From: Sideroxydans sp.
Lineage (GTDB): Bacteria > Pseudomonadota > Gammaproteobacteria > Burkholderiales > Gallionellaceae
Length of the DNA stretch: 55,607 nucleotides
Reading direction: 5' to 3'
Assembly: GCA_028687425.1 (NCBI GenBank)
Contig: JAQUAD010000013.1
Location: 1-55,607 of the forward strand
Shown here piece by piece: positions 39,306-47,889 of this stretch (the stretch's first letter is position 1; every line of letters starts with the position of its first letter). The translations under genes and the position numbers were made by a program. Under the pieces are notes generated by a model. That model was not told where the DNA came from and made no database searches. It worked only from the letters and a program-made list of their open reading frames with translations.

Positions 39306-40535
39306 CTACTTCGGCGCCACATCCGGCAAATTAGGATGCGCGTCGTGCATGACGATGCGCGAGACGTACCACATGGCGAGCAGGTTGGCGGCGATGGCGA
39401 TGTAGCCGACGTTCTCGTAGCCGACGATCTTGCCTGCCGCATCCTGGGTGATGACGAAGCCGCTGAGGGTGGCGGCAAGGCCCATAGCAAGGGATTGCAC
39501 GGTGGCGTTGAGCGACATGAAGGTGCCGCGCAGTTTGGGCTGGGCGGCGGAGGTGATGATGGCCATGGCGGGGATGAAGCGGCCCGAGACCAGCACGAAG
39601 AACAGCGTGGTGAACACGACCCACAGCGCGAGCGAAGCGTGTCCGACCTGCGTCACCAGCAGGATGGGCAACATCGCACCGGTGGCCACGATGCGATAGA
39701 CCTTCATCTTGCCGGCAGCATCCGCCCAGTGGCCGATGGCGCGCGCGGTGAACAGCGTGGCGGCACCGCCTGCAAGGTAGATGTAGGCGATGTCGTGCTG
39801 GCTGATGGCGATGTTGTTCACGGCGTACACGGTGATATAGGGGATCACGGTGAAGCCGGAGAAGATGATCATCGCGCTCAGACCCATGGCACGCCAGTGA
39901 TTGATGTCGCGCATCACGGCGAACAGGTCGATGAAGGGATGGGCGCGTTTCTCCTGCGACAGGTGATGGCGTAACTCGGGCAACACGCGATGGGCAATGA
40001 ACAGGAACACGCCCACCAGCACCACGATGAACACGAACGGCGCACGCCAGTGGAACAGGCTGGCCAGCCAGAGCGAGAGTGGCACACCCGCCACAGTGGA
40101 AAAAGAGAATGCCGCAGCCACCGTCCCGCTGGCCTTGGCGCGGCGCGCGAAGGGGATGGTGTCGCCGATGAAGGTCTGCACCAGTGCGCCCAGCACGCCG
40201 CCGAAGGCCCCGGCCAGACCGCGCGCGATGAGCAAGGTGGCGTATCCCGGCGCGATGGCGCAGGCCAAGGTCGCCAGTCCGAACAAGGAGAAGGTGACCA
40301 ACATGAAACGCTTGCGCTCGAAACGGTCGACGAAGGTGGCGGCGAACAGGCCGGATGCGGCGGCGCTGAAACTATAGGACGCGACCAGCAAGCCGAACTC
40401 GTGCGTGGAAATGCCCAATTCGGTCATCAGCATGGGGCCGAGCGGCATCATGATCATGAAATCCAGGATGTGGCTGAACTGGATGGCAGCCAGTGTGAGC
40501 AGCAAGGCGCGTTCTGATTTGACGGGCTGGGTCAT
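39306..40535 (-). CDS. MFS transporter
   Basis: Inner-membrane major-facilitator protein of 409 aa with about 12 helices. N-terminal helix LTLAAIQFSHILDFMIMMPLGP carries the acidic residue typical of drug/sugar exporters, and the loop 2-3 motif is present as DRFERKRFM. Resembles the DHA1/AraJ-like exporters; substrate unknown. Its start overlaps the rluC stop (ATGA), so the two are coupled, which is unusual for a core rRNA-modification gene. Confidence 0.88.
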   Translation of the reverse strand: MTQPVKSERALLLTLAAIQFSHILDFMIMMPLGPMLMTELGISTHEFGLLVASYSFSAAASGLFAATFVDRFERKRFMLVTFSLFGLATLACAIAPGYATLLIARGLAGAFGGVLGALVQTFIGDTIPFARRAKASGTVAAAFSFSTVAGVPLSLWLASLFHWRAPFVFIVVLVGVFLFIAHRVLPELRHHLSQEKRAHPFIDLFAVMRDINHWRAMGLSAMIIFSGFTVIPYITVYAVNNIAISQHDIAYIYLAGGAATLFTARAIGHWADAAGKMKVYRIVATGAMLPILLVTQVGHASLALWVVFTTLFFVLVSGRFIPAMAIITSAAQPKLRGTFMSLNATVQSLAMGLAATLSGFVITQDAAGKIVGYENVGYIAIAANLLAMWYVSRIVMHDAHPNLPDVAPK

Positions 40536-41467
40536 TGCTGCTTTTCCAATCGGTCTATGAAGCCTTGCAGTTCAGGCGCTAGTGGCGCGGTGATGGTCAA
40601 TGGCTCTTCGGTCAGCGGGTGCTTGAAGCTGATGCTGTGCGCATGCAGGAACATGCGCTTGAGGCCCTGCTTCATCAATTCCTTGTTGCGGGCGAAGTCG
40701 CCGTATTTGTCGTCGCCGGCGATGGGAAAGCCGAGGTGCGACAGGTGCACGCGAATCTGGTGGGTACGTCCGGTCTTCAGTTCCGCTTCCAATAAGGTGT
40801 ATCCCGGCCAGTTCTTCTGCAGGTTGAAGATGGTGTGGGCGCGCTGGCCGTCCTCGCGCACCATCACCCGCTTCTCGCCTTGCGGCGTATCGAATTTGTG
40901 CAGCGGCAGCTTCACATGCTGGCGGGCGTTGTGCCAATCCCCCAGCACCAGTGCGTAATAGCGCTTGTCGCTGTTGCCCTCGCGCATGATCTCGTGCATC
41001 CCGGTGAGCGCGGAACGTTTCTTGGCAACCAGCAGCACGCCGGAAGTCTCGCGGTCCAGCCGGTGCACCAGTTCCAGGAACTTGGCCTGCGGCCGCGCGC
41101 TGCGCATCTGCTCGATGACACCGAAGCTGACCCCACTGCCGCCATGGACGGCCGTACCGGCAGGTTTGTTGATGGCGATCAGCGCATCATCCTCATAAAG
41201 AATGGGGAATTCGACGGCTGGGACATATTCGCTCTGGGGTTTTTCGGCGACGCGGATGGGCGGAATGCGCAGGCTGTCGCCCAGCTGCAGGCGGTAGGTC
41301 TGGTCGACACGCTTCTTGTTGACCCGCACTTCCCCGCGCAGGATGCGGTAGATATGGCTCTTGGGCACGCCTTTCAGATGTTTGAACAGGAAATTGTCGA
41401 TGCGCTGGCCTTCGCCGCCCTCATCAATTTCGACCCAAGTTACGGATTCTTTGCCTAAACCACTCAT
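40532..41467 (-). CDS. rluC: Ribosomal large subunit pseudouridine synthase C
   Basis: Converts uridines 955, 2504 and 2580 of 23S rRNA (E. coli numbering) to pseudouridine. The 311-aa protein has an N-terminal S4 RNA-binding domain (QRIDNFLFKHLKGVPKSHIY) and the catalytic motif VHRLDRETSGVLLVAK with the active-site Asp, then GRTHQIRVHLSHLGFPI. The frame is open upstream; I chose ATG 41467 (MSGLGKESVTW) as the family start. Divergent from rne, as in E. coli. Confidence 0.95.
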   Translation of the reverse strand: MSGLGKESVTWVEIDEGGEGQRIDNFLFKHLKGVPKSHIYRILRGEVRVNKKRVDQTYRLQLGDSLRIPPIRVAEKPQSEYVPAVEFPILYEDDALIAINKPAGTAVHGGSGVSFGVIEQMRSARPQAKFLELVHRLDRETSGVLLVAKKRSALTGMHEIMREGNSDKRYYALVLGDWHNARQHVKLPLHKFDTPQGEKRVMVREDGQRAHTIFNLQKNWPGYTLLEAELKTGRTHQIRVHLSHLGFPIAGDDKYGDFARNKELMKQGLKRMFLHAHSISFKHPLTEEPLTITAPLAPELQGFIDRLEKQQ

Positions 41468-41817
41468 TATTGAATATACTCCGCGCCTCGCGTGTGCGCC
41501 TTCGTCGAAACGGGATGCAAATTCTTTTCCCCGTCCAACCCAAGGCAGGCAATCAAGCCGCCTACGAAGCAGCCCCGCCCGGTTAATCTCACTCACCGGA
41601 GACAAGCAGTGATGGTAATTGATTTGCGCGCTCTAAGCACGAAGCAGAATAGATTTTAGTATGTTGCCCAACTGATCGGCGACATACAGCAAAGACAAGC
41701 TAACAACGAGAACAAGCACTTGGACCATCGTCAGTTTCACGATTCGTACAACCACTTTCTCGCGCGCCGATAAGCGCGTAGCTTCGTCCTGCCCGTGTAG
41801 AGCGCGGGAGAAAAATA
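41468..41817 (+). promoter_or_regulatory. Long intergenic region / rne leader
   Basis: 350 bases with no convincing gene between divergent rluC and rne. It ends with a GC-rich inverted repeat (GCGCGCCGATAAGCGCG) and the ribosome-binding site GGGAG before the rne ATG. E. coli rne has a leader of similar length through which RNase E controls its own mRNA; the same role here is inference. Confidence 0.5.
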
Positions 41818-44304
41818 ATGAAACGCATGTTATTCAATGCGACGCAACCGGAAGAACTCCGCGTCGCCATCGTGGACGGTCAGAAGCTGGTCGACCTCGA
41901 TATCGAAACAGCCGGTAAAGAATCTCGCAAGAGCAACATCTATAAAGCAGTCATCACCCGCCTCGAGCCCTCTCTCGAAGCCTGCTTCGTCGAATACGGT
42001 GGCACCCGCCACGGTTTCCTCCCCTTCAAGGAAGTCGCACCGCAGTATTTCCAGCCCGGCACCACCAGCCGCTCCGGCATCAAGGAAGCGCTGAAGGAAG
42101 GCCAGGAACTGCTGGTACAAGTCGAAAAGGACGAGCGCGGCAACAAGGGCGCAGCCCTCACCACCTATATCAGTCTGGCTGGTCGTTATGTGGTGCTGAT
42201 GCCGAACAACCCGAACGGCGGCGGCGTATCGCGCCGCATCGAAGGCGAAGACCGCAACGAGCTGCGCGATACGCTGGCGCAGATCGACGTACCCAAGGGC
42301 ATGAGCATCATCGCCCGCACCGCAGGCATCGGCCGCAATGCCGAAGAACTGCAGTGGGACCTGAACTACCTCAAACAACTGTGGGACGCCATCGAAGGCG
42401 CTTCGCAGTCCGAGAAGGCCCCTTCCCTGATCTATCTGGAAAGCAGCCTGGTGGTGCGCGCCATCCGCGACTACTTCAACCCGGACATCGGCGAAATTCT
42501 GGTCGACACCGACGACATCTTCGAACAGGCGCAGGCCTTCATGAGCACGGTGATGCCGGACCACGTGAACCGCATCAAGCGTTATCACGACGACGTGCCG
42601 CTGTTCTCCCGCTTCCAGATCGAACACCAGATCGAATCCGCGCATGCGCGCGAAGTGCGTCTGCCTTCCGGCGGCGCCATCGTGATCGACCACACCGAAG
42701 CGCTGACCGCGATCGACATCAACTCCGCACGCGCCACCAAGGGCACGGACATCGAATCGACCGCCTTCAACACCAATCTGGAAGCCGCCGAAGAGATCGC
42801 GCGCCAGTTGCGTCTGCGCGACCTGGGTGGCCTGATCGTGATCGACTTCATCGATATGGAATCGAGCAAGAACCAGCGCGCCGTGGAAGACCGCCTGCGC
42901 GATGCGCTGCACTTCGACCGTGCGCGCATCCAGACCGCGAAGATCTCGCGCTTCGGCCTGCTGGAACTGTCGCGTCAACGTCTGGCCCCCAGTCTGGAAG
43001 AAGGCAACCACACTACTTGCCCGCGTTGTAACGGCATCGGCCACATCCGCGGCACCGAGTCTTCCGCTTTGAACATCCTGCGCATCATCCAGGAAGAAGC
43101 GATGAAGGACAGCAGCGCAGCCATCCACGCGCAAGTGCCGGTAGACGTCGCCACCTTCCTGCTGAACGAGAAGCGCGCCGACATCAATCGCATCGAGCAG
43201 CGCTTCAAGGTGCGTGTGATGCTGATCCCGAACCCGCACATGGAGACACCGCACTACTCGGTGAACCGTCTGCGTCTGGACGACATCACGCCGGATCACC
43301 TGCAGGCCAGCTACAAGCAGGTCGTGGCACCGGAAGAGACCAATCCTGTCGCTGCCAAGCAAGAGAACAAGGTCGCGCAGCGTCCGCAAGCCGCCGTGCG
43401 CAGCATCACCCCGACCCAGCCCGCACCGAAGCATACCGAGAAGGAAGAGAAGAAGACTTCCCTGTTCGGTTCGCTGTTCGGCTGGCTGTTCGGCAGCGGC
43501 GAAAAAGAAGAGAAGAAGGCAGAACCTGCCCGCAAGGGAGGCAACCGCAACAATGGCCGTCGCGAACGTGGCGACAAGCGCCGTGACCGCGGTGAGCGTG
43601 GCGAACGCAACGAAAACGGCAAGAAGGCACGCCGTGATGAAGCACCGCGTCCAGAAGCCAACGACAAGGAACAGCAAGGCAATCGCAAGGATCGCCAGCC
43701 GCGTCCGCCTCGTCCGCCCAAGGAAGAAAACAAGCCGGTACTGGAAACAGCGCCAGCCAATAAGCCGGAACAGCAGGCTCAGGAAGGACAGCCGCGCGAA
43801 GGTGGTCGCAAGCGCGGTCGTCGCGGCGGTCGCCGTGAACGTGAGCGTCGCGAGCAACTGGATACGGTGGAAACAAGCAACGCTGCAGTCTCCACACAAG
43901 CGGCACCTGCACCGGTTGCACATGAGACCGCAACACCGGCACGCCTGAAGCCTTCCGAATATGTGGCTTATCCGGCCGGCATGTCCCGCCCGGTGAAACC
44001 GACCGAGATCGTGTGCTTCCCGACCAGCAAGCCTGTCGTCGCAGCCCCGGTTGAAATGCAAGTTGCTGCCCCGGCCGTTGCTGTTGCCGAGCCTGCCGTC
44101 GCAGACAAGGCACCGATCGCAGTCGATCTGGGCGCCGCAGGCCTGACCATGATTGAGACCGACCCGAACAAGGCCGCCTCCGTGGTTGTACCGGCACCGG
44201 AAATGACCGCTCACGCGCCGCGTCGCCGTCAGCGTCCGCGCGAGATCTACACCATCGAAAACAGCGAACCGCTGCAACAGGTGGAGACCCGTTCAGGTAA
44301 CTGA
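41818..44304 (+). CDS. rne: Ribonuclease E
   Basis: Main endoribonuclease of RNA decay and rRNA/tRNA processing, at the inner membrane (828 aa). Catalytic half: S1 domain (about 37-125), 5' sensor and RNase H-like parts, DNase I-like catalytic part with metal-binding Asp in TAIDINSARA and IDFIDM, and the zinc link CPRC (Cys401, Cys404). The C-terminal 330 residues are disordered, with Lys/Glu-Arg-rich RNA-binding blocks (GGNRNNGRRERGDKRRDRG) and Pro/Ala repeats, the scaffold for the degradosome; an amphipathic segment (SLFGSLFGWLFGSG) near residue 550 likely binds the membrane. Ends at a strong terminator. Confidence 0.96.
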   Translation: MKRMLFNATQPEELRVAIVDGQKLVDLDIETAGKESRKSNIYKAVITRLEPSLEACFVEYGGTRHGFLPFKEVAPQYFQPGTTSRSGIKEALKEGQELLVQVEKDERGNKGAALTTYISLAGRYVVLMPNNPNGGGVSRRIEGEDRNELRDTLAQIDVPKGMSIIARTAGIGRNAEELQWDLNYLKQLWDAIEGASQSEKAPSLIYLESSLVVRAIRDYFNPDIGEILVDTDDIFEQAQAFMSTVMPDHVNRIKRYHDDVPLFSRFQIEHQIESAHAREVRLPSGGAIVIDHTEALTAIDINSARATKGTDIESTAFNTNLEAAEEIARQLRLRDLGGLIVIDFIDMESSKNQRAVEDRLRDALHFDRARIQTAKISRFGLLELSRQRLAPSLEEGNHTTCPRCNGIGHIRGTESSALNILRIIQEEAMKDSSAAIHAQVPVDVATFLLNEKRADINRIEQRFKVRVMLIPNPHMETPHYSVNRLRLDDITPDHLQASYKQVVAPEETNPVAAKQENKVAQRPQAAVRSITPTQPAPKHTEKEEKKTSLFGSLFGWLFGSGEKEEKKAEPARKGGNRNNGRRERGDKRRDRGERGERNENGKKARRDEAPRPEANDKEQQGNRKDRQPRPPRPPKEENKPVLETAPANKPEQQAQEGQPREGGRKRGRRGGRRERERREQLDTVETSNAAVSTQAAPAPVAHETATPARLKPSEYVAYPAGMSRPVKPTEIVCFPTSKPVVAAPVEMQVAAPAVAVAEPAVADKAPIAVDLGAAGLTMIETDPNKAASVVVPAPEMTAHAPRRRQRPREIYTIENSEPLQQVETRSGN

Positions 44305-44320
44305 TCGGCTTACTCGCCTC

Positions 44321-44356
44321 AAATAAAAACGCCCGGCATGCCGGGCGTTTTTATTT
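44321..44356. terminator. Bidirectional terminator after rne
   Basis: AAATAAAAACGCCCGGCATG with its exact complement following: a 36-base perfect palindrome with A and T flanks, serving rne and the convergent small membrane gene. Confidence 0.95.
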
Positions 44357-44370
44357 GCCTGAAAGTTTTC

Positions 44371-44829
44371 CTAACGCCCCAGCTGCATCTCTATCTGTTT
44401 CCGGTTTTCATCGCAGTCAATGTTCGATGTGGGTGCGCTACGGTAGTTGTCTCCCGAGGTCAGCTTGAAACTCAGATAACACTGCTGCGTTTCGGCCTTT
44501 CCCGGACGACCGACTTCAATGCTGTCGATCTGCCCTGTCTCAATATGCAAGGGCGCAAAATTGCTACCCGCGAAATGCAGCGTGACTTGCTGCCCGCTCA
44601 CTTCCGCAGAGGCAAAACTCCCGTACTGCTCCTTGTAGGTAAGGATGCCGAACAACAAATAGAACAGGCAGCCCAGAATGACCGCCGTCGAATTCCGTAT
44701 CTCGGATTTCGTTCCTTCCAGCGATGCCGTCAACAGCACGGTCGTGATCACCACTACCACTGCGCCCCAGAACATGGATATCTGAAAGGCATGCAGCAAC
44801 TCCGCTTCATTTGCGAATTCCAGCAACAT
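44371..44829 (-). CDS. Unknown small membrane protein
   Basis: 152 aa, not recognised. Two hydrophobic helices (AFQISMFWGAVVVVITTVLL about 14-34, and NSTAVILGCLFYLLFGILTY about 46-65) are followed by a beta-rich C-terminal domain of about 85 residues with two cysteines (QQCYLSF, NIDCDENR). Lies one base after the low-molecular-weight phosphatase gene and probably shares its transcript. No function assigned. Confidence 0.72.
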   Translation of the reverse strand: MLLEFANEAELLHAFQISMFWGAVVVVITTVLLTASLEGTKSEIRNSTAVILGCLFYLLFGILTYKEQYGSFASAEVSGQQVTLHFAGSNFAPLHIETGQIDSIEVGRPGKAETQQCYLSFKLTSGDNYRSAPTSNIDCDENRKQIEMQLGR

Positions 44830-44830
44830 G

Positions 44831-45322
44831 TCAGCGTCCCAGTTGCGCGCGGATATGCTTCAGCAAACCGCGCGATGCATCCTCAACGAGATCGAGCACA
44901 TGCTCGAAACCATCTGCACCGCCGAAATACGGGTCGGGGACTTCGCGTTCATTGTGCTGCTCCGCAAACTCGAGGAACAAGCCAAGGTGACTTGGCGCAC
45001 CACGCGGCTGCAAGTCTTGCAGTATCGAAAGATTTGCTTCATCCATCGCCAGCACATAATCGAAACGGGTGAAGTCACCCACCCCTGCCTGACGCCCGCG
45101 CAAGTCGCTCATCTCATAACCGCGAAGCTTTGCTGCCCGCTGGGTGCGAGTATCGGGCGGTTCTCCGATGTGGTAATCGTGCGTGCCTGCCGAGTCGATA
45201 TGAATGACATCCTCCAGCCCAGCTTCTTCCACGTAACGACGGAACACCGCTTCGGCGGTGGGAGAGCGACAGATGTTGCCCATGCAGATAAAAATTACGC
45301 TAATTTTTTCTTTATTTTTCAT
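44831..45322 (-). CDS. Low-molecular-weight protein-tyrosine phosphatase
   Basis: Cytoplasmic phosphatase of 163 aa. P-loop CMGNICRS (nucleophile Cys13, Arg19; Cx5R) at the N-terminus and the general-acid loop VPDPYFGG near the C-terminus are intact. In bacteria such enzymes often dephosphorylate tyrosine kinases of exopolysaccharide export, but no such genes are nearby. I chose ATG 45322 (MKNKEKISVIFICMGN); a GTG 54 bases upstream is in frame but adds non-family residues. Confidence 0.92.
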   Translation of the reverse strand: MKNKEKISVIFICMGNICRSPTAEAVFRRYVEEAGLEDVIHIDSAGTHDYHIGEPPDTRTQRAAKLRGYEMSDLRGRQAGVGDFTRFDYVLAMDEANLSILQDLQPRGAPSHLGLFLEFAEQHNEREVPDPYFGGADGFEHVLDLVEDASRGLLKHIRAQLGR

Positions 45323-45549
45323 GTTGTTGCAATCATTTTTGTCTAAAAAATAGGCGCCTTTTGTTGCATATTGCACCGTTATTATTCAGATAGTTACAGA
45401 GGGTTTTACAAGAGCATGGATGGCTGTCAACGATTTACGTTTACCTGACATGAGTCACGCAAACGAACGACCCCTACCATGCTACCTCGCTAGAATTGTA
45501 TCTCTATTTCCGATCAATCTTTTGAGGCCGAGAAATATAGGAAGATAGG

Positions 45550-45602
45550 GCGACGGACTGTTAATCCGCAGGTCCCTGGTTCGAGTCCAGGTCGGGGAGC
45601 CA
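45550..45602 (+). pseudogene. tRNA-Asn(GTT) 3' fragment, possible att site
   Basis: GCGACGGACTGTTAATCCGC is the anticodon arm of tRNA-Asn (anticodon GTT), followed by an intact T arm (GGTTCGAGTCC), the 3' acceptor strand TCGGGGA and GCCA. The 5' acceptor strand (TCCCCGA) and D arm are absent; upstream sequence is unrelated. Integrases often target tRNA 3' ends and leave such fragments. An antisense frame here (WTRTRDLRINSP) is only tRNA read backwards. Confidence 0.85.
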
Positions 45603-45610
45603 AATAAAAT

Positions 45611-45640
45611 AAGGCCAACAGCAATGTTGGCCTTTCTCAT
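45611..45640 (+). terminator. Terminator after tRNA-Asn fragment
   Basis: AAGGCCAAC-AGCAAT-GTTGGCCTT followed by TCTCATTTT. It follows the tRNA fragment closely, as expected of the tRNA's own terminator. Confidence 0.8.
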
Positions 45641-45641
45641 T

Positions 45642-45674
45642 TTGGTCCGCAATTCTGACCTTGGTCCGCAATTC
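45642..45674. repeat. Short direct repeat
   Basis: TTGGTCCGCAATTC occurs at 45642-45655 and again at 45661-45674, 19 bases apart. The rest of 45675-45868 holds no gene and no clear attC site. Confidence 0.8.
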
Positions 45675-45868
45675 CTCAAAATTGCCAGGTTCAGAGGTGT
45701 CTTTCTATCACCCAACAATTCATCCAAATTTCAAGTGCAATTCAGACACATCTCTGACCATTAACTACGACAGTTTTGGACAGGTGTTCGGCCAAAGCAG
45801 ACACCAGAACATTAGGTGAAAATGACTGCTTTACACAACATACTGGATACTCTCAATGCTTAACCGAG

Positions 45869-47581
45869 CTAAGCTTTCGCCGGTAGCAAAATTGCCTGCC
45901 AACAGATCGTTGGCATAACCTCTATCTGACTCAACGCTTCAAAGTTCCGCAATCCCACATGCCCCGGATTAGTTTCGACGGCAAAGACTATGAGTTCTCT
46001 CGCACGAGGGAAGTCTCCCGCTGCGCGGTTTTGCTCCGCAAGCTTCAGTGTGAATGCTGCTTCAAGTATCCGCCCCAGATCAAACGTATTGGCGTGATGG
46101 CGCTCACGGAAATAGCGTGCGTGAAGCTCTTCCATCACCAGCAAGGTCCAGTCCGGATTTTGGTCTGTCAACAGATGCGCAACCAAACTGATGATGGAAG
46201 GCGTTTCAAAATCACTCTTGTAAGTCTCAATAAGGTTCGGGTACTCCGCGCTGCGAAAATCCTCCGGCGCGAAGAAGTTGAAAAGAAAATAAAGGGCCAA
46301 CAACGGTAAACGCTGGGCGGGCTTTGCTAAACCAGGTACGAGCGTTTCAACCTTCTCCAGCACAGGCCGGATGTCCGTTAGCTTCGCTGACGGCTGCAAT
46401 AAATGGCCAACAACCAGTCCCACAAAAGCAACGAGATATTGTTGAGCGGTGGCGGCTTCGAAACCCAGAGGATTGCCGATCCAATATTGGGGCGCCATCT
46501 GCATGGTCAGCTTCCCTGGCAAATCCATCCGCCAGTCGAACTCTTCCGTTTTCGTTTTCGGTGCTCGCTCCACAAAGGTCTTAATCACGTGACGTGCCAC
46601 TCGCGCAAGGCCTGCAAAGGTCAAGGTGGGCTGTCCATCGATCACCCTAGTCTCGTGGAAGCCGTCAATACCGACGAGAATACGAGGAATCTCCTTGAGA
46701 TGGTGCACGTAGCTTGAGCGGATCGAATAGGCTTGCTTGAGTGCAATCGAAAGGTCGGGCCGACTGACGGCATTGACGGTCGTATGCGTATCTTCGCGGA
46801 AGAAGGCGGGGCCAACATGCGCAAGGGCAAACTCACGGAAGCGCCGCCCAATGGCCACATGTTCGTTGGAGAGGACGGAAGCGCGCACCTTATCTGCGAC
46901 GAGTTCGGGGGTTTCCCCAAGTGCATCGTCAATACGCCGCCGCTTGTTATGGTCGTAATCATCCCAAGTGGGCTCAAATCCATCGAATTTCTGCGCGAGG
47001 GATTCCATCGACATAACAAGTAACGCATAGGCTAAATTCACGTCGTCAGATATACGATGCCCGCCGATGACATAGCGTCGGATGGCCCGCATAGCCCCTT
47101 CGTAGCTCTTTCGCTCCAGTGCCATGAGGTTCGAAACAAAACGCTGGAGGTTCTCAACATCTCCAGGCTGCCAGTGCACAGTGCGATCAAACATTCGGGG
47201 TACGTATTTCTGAGGTACCAAGTCCGCGCCAAGGCTGGGCCGCTCGTTCGCCACCAAACGGCGCGCGAGATCGAGATCGGGCGTGCAAGTGACGTTTAGA
47301 ACGAAGGAAACAATGGCTGCAAAATCATTGATCAAAGTATTTCCGCCTGTCGCGATGATTTCGCCGGAATATGGGCCACCGGGCATCTTCTCGATGCGTT
47401 CAATGATTTCACAGGTGAGCGCTCCCAGCCCATGCACACCGATAACCGGCTGGAGCGAACCAGCCTGTGTTTCGATAAGCTCGTCTTCCCGAAATATTTG
47501 GTAGTTCGTGTAATAGATTGCGCGCCGCAGTGTTTCGTACGCTTCGCATTTAAAGAACTTTCCGGTGCTGATTTGCAACAT
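45869..47581 (-). CDS. Unknown cassette protein with HEPN-like R-x4-H motif
   Basis: 570 aa, no named family recognised. Around residues 180-300 the pattern resembles ApeA/abortive-infection HEPN domains: LAYALLVMSMESLAQKFDGF, a charged linker, then SIRSSYVHHLKEIP with Arg288-x4-His293, the ribonuclease motif of HEPN proteins. The flanking regions are mostly helical with no membrane segment. HEPN RNases act in toxin-antitoxin, CRISPR and phage-defence systems; a role here is inference. It is the last gene of the cassette array; a degenerate attC lies upstream, none is evident after its stop. Confidence 0.7.
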   Translation of the reverse strand: MLQISTGKFFKCEAYETLRRAIYYTNYQIFREDELIETQAGSLQPVIGVHGLGALTCEIIERIEKMPGGPYSGEIIATGGNTLINDFAAIVSFVLNVTCTPDLDLARRLVANERPSLGADLVPQKYVPRMFDRTVHWQPGDVENLQRFVSNLMALERKSYEGAMRAIRRYVIGGHRISDDVNLAYALLVMSMESLAQKFDGFEPTWDDYDHNKRRRIDDALGETPELVADKVRASVLSNEHVAIGRRFREFALAHVGPAFFREDTHTTVNAVSRPDLSIALKQAYSIRSSYVHHLKEIPRILVGIDGFHETRVIDGQPTLTFAGLARVARHVIKTFVERAPKTKTEEFDWRMDLPGKLTMQMAPQYWIGNPLGFEAATAQQYLVAFVGLVVGHLLQPSAKLTDIRPVLEKVETLVPGLAKPAQRLPLLALYFLFNFFAPEDFRSAEYPNLIETYKSDFETPSIISLVAHLLTDQNPDWTLLVMEELHARYFRERHHANTFDLGRILEAAFTLKLAEQNRAAGDFPRARELIVFAVETNPGHVGLRNFEALSQIEVMPTICWQAILLPAKA

Positions 47582-47813
47582 TGTGATGGGATCCCTCGGC
47601 GGTTCATAGGCAGAAAACTACCTGACGTTCAGTTTATCCCTTCGGGCGAAACCAGTCCAAAGCGAGAGTGTCCTGAATTTTGTGTAAAGCTGTCGTTGTC
47701 AGCTTTATAGTCAGACGTCAGCCCAAGGCCGAGAAGGTGACCTGGTCAGAAGTGCGGCCTTAGCGGCCAAACCAATTGATTGCGAATTTGACTGCTTATC
47801 TGATCAGAGCGGA
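47582..47813. other. Gene-free leader of the HEPN cassette with IS-end-like sequence
   Basis: No gene. The segment GTGTCCTGAATTTTGTGTAA (47668-47687) resembles the terminal inverted repeats of IS256-family elements, which suggests a solo IS remnant; this is from memory of that family and only one end is seen. Confidence 0.35.
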
Positions 47814-47886
47814 CATCAACCCTGAGCTAAATGGCGCAAAAGGAGCGCATGTGGAATTCGCGTCCATTTTGAGCGTCGTGTTATGC
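47814..47886 (-). repeat. attC site (degenerate R')
   Basis: On the minus strand R'' GCATAAC follows the gene stop; the arms GCTCAAAATGGACGC and GCGCCATTTAGC pair with two unpaired bases, the extrahelical-base arrangement typical of attC. The closing R' reads GTTGATG, off the GTTRRRY consensus. 73 bases. Confidence 0.65.
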
Positions 47887-47889
47887 ACT

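Noticed and set aside
41770-41785. GCCGATAA in the rne leader as a further sigma-28 promoter
   Set aside because: The box sits in the loop of a GC-rich hairpin, and the matching -35 place reads TACA; rne is a housekeeping gene, so coincidence is likelier.
41830-44277. 815-codon open frame antisense to rne
   Set aside because: Long antisense frames arise from the codon bias of this GC-rich gene; no start signal and low-complexity Phe/Leu/Arg composition. Rne motifs on the plus strand are unambiguous.
45482-45727. Minus-strand open frame of 81 codons with WTRTRDLRINSP
   Set aside because: It is the antisense of the tRNA-Asn fragment; this peptide is a well-known false prediction across tRNA genes.
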